Shown here piece after piece: positions 41,170 through 48,688 of a stretch of DNA of 64,000 nucleotides; position 1 is the stretch's first letter; every line of letters starts with the position of its first letter. The stretch comes from a virus. Both the position numbers and the translations under genes were made by a program. Under the pieces are notes generated by a model. The model saw only the letters and a list, made by a program, of their open reading frames with translations, was not told the DNA's origin and made no database searches. Where the stretch lies: positions 1 through 64,000 of the IMG/VR virus record IMGVR_UViG_3300042391_000634, one strand, 5' to 3'.

Positions 41170-41718
41170 ATGAAATTAGTGTCGGTCTTAAATGAAGTTT
41201 TGAATATAGGGAGTGGAGAGAGAATACATGTCTCTAACAACCCTATGCAGGAACTACGTGACCTAACCGCACAGAACGGTGTTCCTTCTGATAATAGACC
41301 TATAGGTAAACCTGATGGGTTTTGGTATGCATTCGGTGATAGTTGGTTATATTGGACATCTATGAATATGTCAACTAAAAATTACGAACATGCATATAAG
41401 GTTATTGTTGATAGGTCCAAAATAGTATCCATACGTAATCAGGATATGTTAGATGATTTTAACCGTGAATTTACATATGAAACGGATAGTAAATATATGC
41501 CGTATTTAGTAGATTGGGTTAAGGTATCTCAAAAATATTCAGGGTTTGAAATTCCAGCTTATGATGACCTTGAAATTAGTGGAGATAGATATATCATACG
41601 AAATAGATGGTTATTAAATTGGGACATTCCCTCAGGTGTTATATGGAACCCCAATGCTGTATTGAAACTAAAACCATTGGGTAATCCTAATACACTCAAA
41701 CAACCAAGAAAGAATTAA
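41170..41718 (+). CDS. Leader-bearing ADP-ribosyltransferase-like protein
   Basis: 182 aa. Leader MKLVSVLNE then V (L-N-E). The body has KPDGFWYAFGDSWLYWTSM, a YKVIVDRSKIVSI strand, VDWVKVSQKYSGFEIPAYDD and WDIPSGVIWNPNAV, matching a widespread phage and bacterial family that resembles ADP-ribosyltransferase folds. One base after the previous stop. T4 packages ADP-ribosyltransferase Alt by a similar type of leader, so virion delivery is plausible. Confidence 0.6.
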   Translation: MKLVSVLNEVLNIGSGERIHVSNNPMQELRDLTAQNGVPSDNRPIGKPDGFWYAFGDSWLYWTSMNMSTKNYEHAYKVIVDRSKIVSIRNQDMLDDFNREFTYETDSKYMPYLVDWVKVSQKYSGFEIPAYDDLEISGDRYIIRNRWLLNWDIPSGVIWNPNAVLKLKPLGNPNTLKQPRKN

Positions 41719-41730
41719 TAACATAATTAA

Positions 41731-41740
41731 GATATTTATA
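41731..41740 (+). promoter_or_regulatory. Late-type motif GATATTTATA
   Basis: Exact motif, 4 bases before ATG 41745. Confidence 0.6.
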
Positions 41741-41744
41741 TAAC

Positions 41745-42389
41745 ATGTATAAGAATTTCAATATTACAGAGTCAGAGAAAGAACAAATCTTAAATAGACT
41801 CAAAGAGAATGGTTACAGACAACCGACAAATAAAAAAGTTATATCTGAACAAGGTGAACCAGAAGGTGAATTGGAACAAAATCCAATAGGAGAATTAAGA
41901 AATGATTTTCATATTGCAAGTAAAGATGAATATGGAATATTATACCTTTTACGTAATAAAAGAGGTGGGGAATATGGTGTGTTCAATAAATCAAAGATGG
42001 ATTGGGAACATGGATATCAACCAAGTTTTACTGAATCGGATATAAAATTATACGAAACACAAACAGGAGAGTCTGTACTTATACAAAAATATATGGGAAT
42101 TGGTGATAAAGTATTCTATACCCTATATAAAATAGATGGAGACGATTCGATGACATCTACGGTGAAATTTTTAAATACAAGAGAACATGTTGACGTTGTA
42201 AAAAATCTAAAACCTATTGATACTGACGAACCTGTTAATAATGGTGGTTTTGATGAGAAATACACCGATAGTGTATATGAGGAAGATGAGACAATGGATA
42301 AGGAAGACTACATGGTAAAACATGGTCAAAATCCAATGAACGAAGGTAAAGAGATATTAAAGGACGTATTTAAGAAATTAATCAAATAA
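41745..42389 (+). CDS. Leader-bearing hypothetical protein
   Basis: 214 aa, starting MYKNFNITESEKEQILNRLK, then ENGYR, a form of the ITExxxxxI leader with a further VISEQ (I-S-E) near residue 33. Body is acidic and ends in a helix EILKDVFKKLIK. Possibly a virion structural protein; family unknown. Confidence 0.65.
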   Translation: MYKNFNITESEKEQILNRLKENGYRQPTNKKVISEQGEPEGELEQNPIGELRNDFHIASKDEYGILYLLRNKRGGEYGVFNKSKMDWEHGYQPSFTESDIKLYETQTGESVLIQKYMGIGDKVFYTLYKIDGDDSMTSTVKFLNTREHVDVVKNLKPIDTDEPVNNGGFDEKYTDSVYEEDETMDKEDYMVKHGQNPMNEGKEILKDVFKKLIK

Positions 42390-42394
42390 AGATA

Positions 42395-42478
42395 CCCAGG
42401 GTTTGAAGACCCTGCTTAGGACCGGGACTAGTTACTAATCCCGTTGGGATATGAATTCGCTACTCATATCCCTTTTTT
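42395..42478 (+). ncRNA. Triple-hairpin element ending in a terminator
   Basis: Three consecutive stems: CAGGGT...ACCCTG (42397-42414), CGGGA...TCCCG (42423-42443), GGGATATGA...TCATATCCC (42446-42472) followed by TTTTTT. The last is a strong rho-independent terminator. Together they may be a stable 3' end or a small RNA. Confidence 0.5.
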
Positions 42479-42480
42479 AT

Positions 42481-42490
42481 TGTATTTATA
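42481..42490 (+). promoter_or_regulatory. Late-type motif TGTATTTATA
   Basis: 3 bases before ATG 42494, directly behind the terminator. Confidence 0.55.
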
Positions 42491-42493
42491 CAT

Positions 42494-42937
42494 ATGAAAC
42501 TAATGGACCTGTTAACTGAGAATACTAATGAACCAAGAGTTGTATATTTTAATACTCCCGATGGTTATAGTGGTTCACCGGAAGACCATAAGATGATTAA
42601 GAAGATGAAAACCATCTATAAGGCCCTATCTAAGGGTCGTGGTGAGGTTCAGGTACATCATGGTGATAATTACCCTCCCCTTGATTTATCCTACGAATTA
42701 CCCCCTTTAAACACCGTTGCAATCCTTATTGACTATCCCACTAAGAAACAACTTAAGAATGGTGCCGAAATTGCTTATACGTTTGATGTTGTCGGTAAGG
42801 TGAAATACACCCTCCATAACTTTGAAACACAACGAGATACCGATATTGATAGATTTATGATGCATAAGGGACATGAAATATCGTTTGTCTATAAAAAGAG
42901 ATTTGAAGACTTTGATATTGGTATCACCAGTTCTTAA
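42494..42937 (+). CDS. Leader-bearing single KALxKG-domain protein
   Basis: 147 aa. Leader MKLMDLLTE then N (L-T-E). One domain: TIYKALSKGRGEV ... YELPPLNTV ... FEDFDIGITS. A ~25-residue spacer separates leader and domain. Distant from the main KALxKG cluster at 15-22 kb. Confidence 0.7.
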   Translation: MKLMDLLTENTNEPRVVYFNTPDGYSGSPEDHKMIKKMKTIYKALSKGRGEVQVHHGDNYPPLDLSYELPPLNTVAILIDYPTKKQLKNGAEIAYTFDVVGKVKYTLHNFETQRDTDIDRFMMHKGHEISFVYKKRFEDFDIGITSS

Positions 42938-42965
42938 ACCACCCGAGGAACTCTTGGTTTACAAT

Positions 42966-42974
42966 ATATTTATA
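42966..42974 (+). promoter_or_regulatory. Late-type motif ATATTTATA
   Basis: 4 bases before ATG 42979. Confidence 0.55.
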
Positions 42975-42978
42975 TAAC

Positions 42979-43965
42979 ATGAAAGTATTAATCTCAGAAC
43001 AACAACTAAAACGTATTATAACGGAACAATCATCAGGTGGTTTAATACCATCATTAGGTTATAAAATAATAAATGATATTGAACATACCTATTCATTCAC
43101 CACTTCTGATGGAAAGGTTAGTGGTGGAAATTACAATGGAAAAGAAAAAGAAAGTAATATAAGTGAATATATCAATAATACCATCGGGTTAGATAGTTGG
43201 AATAAATTAAACGATTTATTTAAAGTGCAATTATACTCCTACATGTATCAACACGATTCTGGTGATGGTGGAATGAGAATGTGGTGGATTGCCGGTCTTG
43301 CACAAGCAATTGATTCTAATATTAAAAGACCCCTAATCGGTAAAAAACCTTTGACCGATCCTAACGTGGTTAATGCAATTAAAATAATTAAAGATGCTTG
43401 TAAAAATAACACCATTAATTCATATTATAAACAATGGTTAACTGTTGTCGACAATCAAATGAGTGGTACTGGTAGTCAACACCCCGATAACTATAAAAAC
43501 GTTTGGAAGAATAGACCGAGAGCTATTGAACGTCTAATGAGTGGAGAAAAATGGGATGTGGTTAAAAAAGAATTTAATTCTACAGTTATAAGTGAACCTA
43601 AAAAATCTGTAGATGTTAAAACAACTCCTGTTGACAAACCTAATAATACCCCTATAATCAATTCTAAGACCATTTCTATTAAGTCAGTAGATTTATCTAC
43701 ATTCTTAACCGATATTAAGACAGAAACCCTTAATAAGACACTTGATTTGAATTCTGCAGTTATTGATGTGGATAATCTCTCATTGACCGTTAAATCATCC
43801 GATAAGGGTGTGTTGGTTAAAAAGTTGGTTCTTACCCTATCTACACAGGCAGATGGTAATACTGCGGCCGATAATGTCTTGGGTAAAAATCCTGGTTCTA
43901 AGGTTGTCTCTAAAGGTAAGTTTGAAAGTGGTAAAAGAACATACCATTTGATTGCAATAATCTAA
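42979..43965 (+). CDS. Leader-bearing protein, possible virion enzyme
   Basis: 328 aa. Leader MKVLISEQQLKRIITEQSS (I-T-E). Residues ~30-200 form a helical domain (WNKLNDLFKVQLYSYMYQHD ... MWWIAGLAQAID ... WKNRPRAIERLMSGEKW) that recalls phage lysozyme-like domains but without a clear catalytic signature. The C-terminal part (~240-328) is beta-rich with a LSTQADGNTAADN stretch. Confidence 0.5.
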   Translation: MKVLISEQQLKRIITEQSSGGLIPSLGYKIINDIEHTYSFTTSDGKVSGGNYNGKEKESNISEYINNTIGLDSWNKLNDLFKVQLYSYMYQHDSGDGGMRMWWIAGLAQAIDSNIKRPLIGKKPLTDPNVVNAIKIIKDACKNNTINSYYKQWLTVVDNQMSGTGSQHPDNYKNVWKNRPRAIERLMSGEKWDVVKKEFNSTVISEPKKSVDVKTTPVDKPNNTPIINSKTISIKSVDLSTFLTDIKTETLNKTLDLNSAVIDVDNLSLTVKSSDKGVLVKKLVLTLSTQADGNTAADNVLGKNPGSKVVSKGKFESGKRTYHLIAII

Positions 43966-44052
43966 CCTCGTATACCCCCGTTCACAAGTTTCCGACGCCG
44001 GAACCCCCATTGAAATTTGTCCCTCTCTTTTTGTGTCCGTTAATAATAGTGG

Positions 44053-44062
44053 GATATTTATA
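44053..44062 (+). promoter_or_regulatory. Late-type motif GATATTTATA
   Basis: Exact motif, 7 bases before ATG 44070; it decides the start of the nuclease gene. Confidence 0.65.
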
Positions 44063-44069
44063 TGTGTAT

Positions 44070-45380
44070 ATGAAATTAATTGATATTATATTTGAGAGTG
44101 TTGTTGATTTATCTGAAGTAGTAACTAAAGATGAGTTTATTAAAAGGGCACAACAAGTTCATAAGGATGAAAACGGTAATCCAAAATATAGATATAACAA
44201 TGTTATTTATAAGAACACTAGAGTTCCTATAACTGTTACATGTCCAAAACATGGAGACTTTACGGTGTCTCCTGATAATCACACAAGAGGTAGAGGTTGT
44301 AAAATGTGTGGATATGAAAGTACATCTAAAAAGAAAAGAATGACAAAAGATGAGTTTGTTAAAAAAGCACAACAAGTTCATAAGGATGAAAACGGAAACC
44401 CTTCATACAATTACGATAAGGTAAATTATACAACAGGTAGAGTAAAAGTTCCTATCACATGCCCAATACACGGAGATTTTCTTATTGCACCTAATAGTCA
44501 TTTAGCCAATCATGGATGTCCAAAATGTGGATGGAAAAGGTTGGCACTAGTTAAATCTGATACTAAAGACAATTTCGTTAAAAAAGCGGAACAAATTCAT
44601 AAAGATGAGAATGGAAACCCCATGTATGTTTATAATGACGTAACTTATAAAAATGCCATGACAAAGGTCGATATTACTTGTCCAATACATGGAAATTTTA
44701 ATATGAGTCCAAATGCACATTTAGTGGGTCAAAAATGTCCAAAGTGTTCATTAATCAATAGGTCTAATTTAAGGAGATTCACAAAAGATGAGTTTATTAA
44801 AAGAGCACAACAATCAAATAAAGACGATAATGGAAATCCACTATACACATATGATAATGTAAATTATCATAATACTACTGAGAAAGTGAATATTACTTGT
44901 CCTATACACGGAGATTTTCTAATGTCACCTCAATCTCACTTAATAGGTTCAGGATGTTCTAAATGTAGTGAATCAAAAGGGGAGAAATCAATTAGAAAAC
45001 ATTTAAAAGAAATGAATATCACATTTAACTCACAAGAGAGATTTGGTAGTTGTTTTTCTGTAGGAGAAAAAAGTAAAAGATGTTATAAACTTCCTTTTGA
45101 CTTTTTCATACCAAACATAAAAACCGCAATTGAGGTCGATGGTACTCCACATTTCCAACCTAAATTCGGAGAGGAACAACTTAACTCAACAATATTCAAC
45201 GATAAAATAAAAAATAAATTTGTTAAATCGTCTAATCAAATTAATAAATTAATTAGGTTATATTATGATGGAAAAAATATGGATGAATTAATTTCAGAAT
45301 TAAATCGTCTTCTCAAAGAAAAAACATCTAACAAAATAGTTTTATCTAAAGGTTACCCTAAAGGGGGTTGGAACAAATAA
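44070..45380 (+). CDS. Leader-bearing nuclease with four zinc-finger repeats
   Basis: 436 aa from ATG 44070. Leader MKLIDIIFE then S (I-F-E). Four ~65-residue repeats follow, each with a T(K)DEFI(K)KAQQVHKDENGNP-type start and a C-x-x-HGDF...GCxxC treble clef (DUF723-like). The C-terminal domain has FDFFIPNIKTAIEVDGTPHF, a Vsr/PD-(D/E)XK core (D...E-x-D-G). The layout matches homing-type nucleases; the leader suggests loading into the capsid. Confidence 0.8.
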   Translation: MKLIDIIFESVVDLSEVVTKDEFIKRAQQVHKDENGNPKYRYNNVIYKNTRVPITVTCPKHGDFTVSPDNHTRGRGCKMCGYESTSKKKRMTKDEFVKKAQQVHKDENGNPSYNYDKVNYTTGRVKVPITCPIHGDFLIAPNSHLANHGCPKCGWKRLALVKSDTKDNFVKKAEQIHKDENGNPMYVYNDVTYKNAMTKVDITCPIHGNFNMSPNAHLVGQKCPKCSLINRSNLRRFTKDEFIKRAQQSNKDDNGNPLYTYDNVNYHNTTEKVNITCPIHGDFLMSPQSHLIGSGCSKCSESKGEKSIRKHLKEMNITFNSQERFGSCFSVGEKSKRCYKLPFDFFIPNIKTAIEVDGTPHFQPKFGEEQLNSTIFNDKIKNKFVKSSNQINKLIRLYYDGKNMDELISELNRLLKEKTSNKIVLSKGYPKGGWNK

Positions 45381-45662
45381 TTAACCAATACTAATACTCT
45401 TAATATCTCTAATTGAGATATTCTTTAATTTTAATGTTCCGTGAGCAAATGGAATGAACTTACCTGACTGTTGAAAGTGCATAAAGACGTAATAGAGGTA
45501 TTGTGGGTCCAAGACATCAGTTTGTATTACCTTAACCCCGATACGTTCAGAATCGAACTCTTTTACAGGCATACCGACGGTTTTATCCGATCCCTTTCTA
45601 ACCAACCAAAAATCCGCTTCGGGAAAGTTGATTTTAAATTCACATAAATCTCCTAATGTCAT
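45381..45662 (-). CDS. HsdS-like specificity (TRD) protein
   Basis: 93 aa from ATG 45662; 45668 would put the start codon inside the late-type motif. Starts MTLGDLCEFKINFPEADFW and has LDPQYLYYVFMHFQQSGKFI, then AHGTLKLKNISIRDIKSISI, the pattern of a type I restriction S-subunit target-recognition unit, but only half of one. No HsdR or HsdM is in the window. Could act as a decoy or DNA-binding protein. Confidence 0.65.
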   Translation of the reverse strand: MTLGDLCEFKINFPEADFWLVRKGSDKTVGMPVKEFDSERIGVKVIQTDVLDPQYLYYVFMHFQQSGKFIPFAHGTLKLKNISIRDIKSISIG

Positions 45663-45666
45663 AATC

Positions 45667-45675
45667 ATAAATATC
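45667..45675 (-). promoter_or_regulatory. Late-type motif GATATTTAT (minus strand)
   Basis: 4 bases before ATG 45662 on the minus strand, back to back with the plus-strand motif at 45677. Confidence 0.55.
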
Positions 45676-45676
45676 T

Positions 45677-45686
45677 GGTATTTATA
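45677..45686 (+). promoter_or_regulatory. Late-type motif GGTATTTATA
   Basis: 6 bases before ATG 45693. Confidence 0.55.
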
Positions 45687-45692
45687 TACAGT

Positions 45693-46784
45693 ATGAAAAT
45701 TATTATAACGGAGGAACAACTTAACAATATAATATCTGAACACGGATATGGTAGTAAACCTTTACCACAAGAAGAGGTGGATAAAAGATTATTGAAAGCA
45801 AAGAAGGTCGCCGTTAAATTTCCAAACCCAAGACAATTCTCATTAAAATACCCCAACTTATGGAATTTTCTTAGAAGTAAAGGATTACTTGATGATGTGT
45901 TCCCTAATAGAAAATTATACAAAAATGATGGTTATTGGACCCCCGAGACGATATCACAAGAAGCAAGTAAGTATAACACTAAAACTGAATTTTTGAGGTC
46001 TAATCAAGTTGCATATAAAAAGGCGGTTGAGTTAGGTATATTAAACGATTTAATACCTATAGATGGTAGATATGGTTCGTCTGGTAATAAAAAGAAATGG
46101 ACATTGGAAAAATCAATTCAGGTTGCAAAAGAATTTGAAGGGACAAAGACAGAATTTTGGAAAAAACATCCAGCAGCAACATTGGAGTTGAGAAGAAACA
46201 ATTTATTGAAATCTATATTTCCTGACGATAAACGAAAAGGTGATGATGATATATTGATAAATCAAGCAAAAGAATATGAAAATAGATCGGTATTAAGACG
46301 TGATAATCCATCTTTATATAGTAAGTTAGTGATTAGAGGGATGTTATATGATGTATTTCCAAAAGTAGAAATGACCGCCGATGAGATTATTACAAAGGCT
46401 AAAGAATATGAAACACCAACTGAATTATCAAAAGGTAATCAAAATTTATATTTAAAATTAAAAAAAATACCGAATGGTTATGAATTGGCGTTCGGTAAAG
46501 AATATAAATACAAAAAATTATTTGACATTGCGAAACAATACCAAAACAAATATGAATTACTTAAGGGTAATGCGTATGTATATAATAATTTGGAAAAATT
46601 GGGATTATTAAATAAAGCATATGGTATTGAACCAATTGAAAAATTATCCTTAACAAACACATTTAATAAAATTAATCCTGAACCAAAACGAAAGGATAAA
46701 ACAAATAGTAAAATAAAATCATATGAGGATAAAACTACAAAAGAAAAAATGGAATTAATAAGACAATTACGTAGTAAAAATTAA
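45693..46784 (+). CDS. Leader-bearing repeat protein related to nuclease DNA-binding repeats
   Basis: 363 aa. Leader MKIIITEEQLNNIISEHGYG (I-S-E). The body is at least five ~45-residue helical repeats of the type 'A-x-x-Y-x-(N/T)-x-x-E-(F/L)-x-(K/R)-x-(N/H)-x-x-x-Y-x-x-(A/L)-x-x-x-G-(L/I)-L'. Similar repeats occur in the GIY-YIG gene at 46935. No catalytic domain is visible, so this is either a DNA-binding protein or a nuclease that lost its catalytic part. Confidence 0.6.
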   Translation: MKIIITEEQLNNIISEHGYGSKPLPQEEVDKRLLKAKKVAVKFPNPRQFSLKYPNLWNFLRSKGLLDDVFPNRKLYKNDGYWTPETISQEASKYNTKTEFLRSNQVAYKKAVELGILNDLIPIDGRYGSSGNKKKWTLEKSIQVAKEFEGTKTEFWKKHPAATLELRRNNLLKSIFPDDKRKGDDDILINQAKEYENRSVLRRDNPSLYSKLVIRGMLYDVFPKVEMTADEIITKAKEYETPTELSKGNQNLYLKLKKIPNGYELAFGKEYKYKKLFDIAKQYQNKYELLKGNAYVYNNLEKLGLLNKAYGIEPIEKLSLTNTFNKINPEPKRKDKTNSKIKSYEDKTTKEKMELIRQLRSKN

Positions 46785-46917
46785 ATAGTTTTTCTATAAA
46801 AATTAGATATTTATTAATATACTAGTATTAAATAACTAGATATAAAGAATTAGAATACCAGTTTATACTGGGTAAAACCAATCCTCTCCGTTGAGAGGTT
46901 TTTTTATTTATATAATC
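46785..46917. other. Short non-coding region with terminator
   Basis: Contains a small hairpin CCAG-TTTATA-CTGG (46858-46871) just before the terminator at 46883. The AT-rich part holds a further TATTTATTAATAT, not followed by a gene. Confidence 0.5.
46883..46905 (+). terminator. Rho-independent terminator
   Basis: CCTCTC-CGTT-GAGAGG followed by TTTTTTT. Confidence 0.85.
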
Positions 46918-46927
46918 GATATTTATA
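46918..46927 (+). promoter_or_regulatory. Late-type motif GATATTTATA
   Basis: Exact motif, 7 bases before ATG 46935; sequence from motif to start is almost identical to that at 44053-44072. Confidence 0.65.
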
Positions 46928-46934
46928 TGTGTAT

Positions 46935-48152
46935 ATGAAATTATTAGACATTATATTTGAAAATAAACCTCGTAATGAAAAATCAGATGAAGATTTAAAA
47001 AGAGAGTTGATAAGTAGTCCGAATACAACTGGATTAACATTTGATAATGCTAAATTTATATATAACTCACAACAAAAAAGATATCAAATAACAAATTATT
47101 CTTGTAAATCACACCCCACGTGGTTCAAAGATGGATGGTCCAGAGTAAGTCAAGTTATGGATGGTAGAGCCACATGTGCGGAATGTGCGAAATTAAAACA
47201 AAGGAACAGGCTTGATAAAGAAAGATTAGAAAAAAATGAATTAATAAAAAAATTAGCAGAAAAATACGGTGACCAATTTAAAGAAAAAGAACCCTTATTA
47301 TATGCTGACGGTATTGCAAATAAAATTATTGAACCAAAAAGAAAAAGACCAGGTGAATGGACGGCGAAGGAGATTGAGGATATTGCAGATAACTACACAG
47401 ACTTAAACGATTTTTTTAATAAAGAAAATGCGGCGTATCAAATGGCAGTTAAAATGGGAATAAAAGACCATATAGTTGCACATATGAGTCTTAAAAGACG
47501 TAATTTATCATTTGAAGATATACAAAAAATGGCCGAACCTTTTAAACATAAAATTGAATTTTCAAGAAACGATCCTGCGGCCTATAGAACGGCATATGAC
47601 AATGGGTGGATTGATAAAATTAAAGAGTGGATACCATTAGGTAATAAAGAAAAAAGAATGGTTTACGCTTATGAATTTTATGATAAAAAAGGAAATCCAT
47701 TAGCGATATATGTTGGTTTAACATTAAATGAAGATAGAAGAGGTAAAGAACATAGGGGTCAATGGGTTTCCCGTTCTGGAAAAGAATCTCCGGTTTATAG
47801 ATATATTATAGATAATAAGTTAAAACCAATTTATAAAGTATTGTCAAATGGATACATTCCTTACAAAGAAGCCATTGATATGGAATGTTATTATCAAAAT
47901 GATTTTTATAAAAAAGACAAACACGAAGATGGTTCTTTAGTTTGGAAACCTTTACATAGTGTAAAATGTGGTGGTCTCGGAGGATTCATAAAATGGACTG
48001 AAGAAAAATTAAGAAAGGAAGTGTCAAAATATGAAACACTAAAAGATTTTACCAAATATTCTGGTGGAGCCCCAAGTGCAGCAAAACGATTGGGTATATA
48101 TTATGATTTAATAAAAAATTTAAGTAGAAGGGGAAATATTAATATAAAATAA
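46935..48152 (+). CDS. Leader-bearing GIY-YIG-like endonuclease
   Basis: 405 aa from ATG 46935. Leader MKLLDIIFE then N (I-F-E). N-terminal Cys pair region (CKSHPTW ... CAECAK), helical 'AAYxxAxxxGxx' repeats, then from ~240 a GIY-YIG-type core: MVYAYEFYDKKGNPLAIYVG with LTLNEDRRGKEHRG (Arg, His) and a later Glu/Tyr region (DMECYYQND). The C-terminus returns to the repeat type. Homing-nuclease architecture plus a capsid-type leader. Confidence 0.75.
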   Translation: MKLLDIIFENKPRNEKSDEDLKRELISSPNTTGLTFDNAKFIYNSQQKRYQITNYSCKSHPTWFKDGWSRVSQVMDGRATCAECAKLKQRNRLDKERLEKNELIKKLAEKYGDQFKEKEPLLYADGIANKIIEPKRKRPGEWTAKEIEDIADNYTDLNDFFNKENAAYQMAVKMGIKDHIVAHMSLKRRNLSFEDIQKMAEPFKHKIEFSRNDPAAYRTAYDNGWIDKIKEWIPLGNKEKRMVYAYEFYDKKGNPLAIYVGLTLNEDRRGKEHRGQWVSRSGKESPVYRYIIDNKLKPIYKVLSNGYIPYKEAIDMECYYQNDFYKKDKHEDGSLVWKPLHSVKCGGLGGFIKWTEEKLRKEVSKYETLKDFTKYSGGAPSAAKRLGIYYDLIKNLSRRGNINIK

Positions 48153-48154
48153 TA

Positions 48155-48676
48155 ATGAAACTACAAGACATATTATTAGAGAAGTTAAGGGACATGGTGT
48201 CAATCCCAATCTACCATCATACCACAGAAGAACGTGCTTTAGGTATTATGAATAGTAATATGTTGACAGGGTCAAAACAATATGAGGAGGTTTTAAATTT
48301 AGATAGGGTATTAAAACAATCCAAACATAAAACAATGGTTTCTTTTACTCGTGATAAGAACTTTATACCGGATGGGTCTATTGGCAATTCTGGTGACGGT
48401 CCTCGTATTAAACCCGATATGTTGAACGTAATCTTTGTTGCAGATAGAAGTCGTCTTAAAACACGTTATAGAGTGGTTCCATTTGATTATGGAACAATTG
48501 CAAATAAAGCATGGATGGACGAAATACCTCGTAGTCGTAAAAATCCAGAAGTGGAGGAAAGAGTATTAACTGATAGAATATATCCATTAAGACAATATCT
48601 TACAAACATCATTTATACAGGTCAAGATCCTGAGGTACAAAAGAAGATAGATGAATATCTATCTGGAATTAAGTAA
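48155..48676 (+). CDS. Leader-bearing ADP-ribosyltransferase-like protein
   Basis: 173 aa. Leader MKLQDILLE then K (L-L-E). IYHHTTEERALGIMNSNMLT, VSFTRDKNF, LNVIFVADRSRLK and EVEERVLTDRIYPL appear in the order expected of ART-fold proteins (His/Arg, S-x-T/R, Glu). Two bases after the GIY-YIG gene and probably co-expressed. Activity and target unknown. Confidence 0.6.
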   Translation: MKLQDILLEKLRDMVSIPIYHHTTEERALGIMNSNMLTGSKQYEEVLNLDRVLKQSKHKTMVSFTRDKNFIPDGSIGNSGDGPRIKPDMLNVIFVADRSRLKTRYRVVPFDYGTIANKAWMDEIPRSRKNPEVEERVLTDRIYPLRQYLTNIIYTGQDPEVQKKIDEYLSGIK

Positions 48677-48684
48677 TATTTATA
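48675..48684 (+). promoter_or_regulatory. Late-type motif AATATTTATA
   Basis: 4 bases before ATG 48689. Confidence 0.6.
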
Positions 48685-48688
48685 TCTA

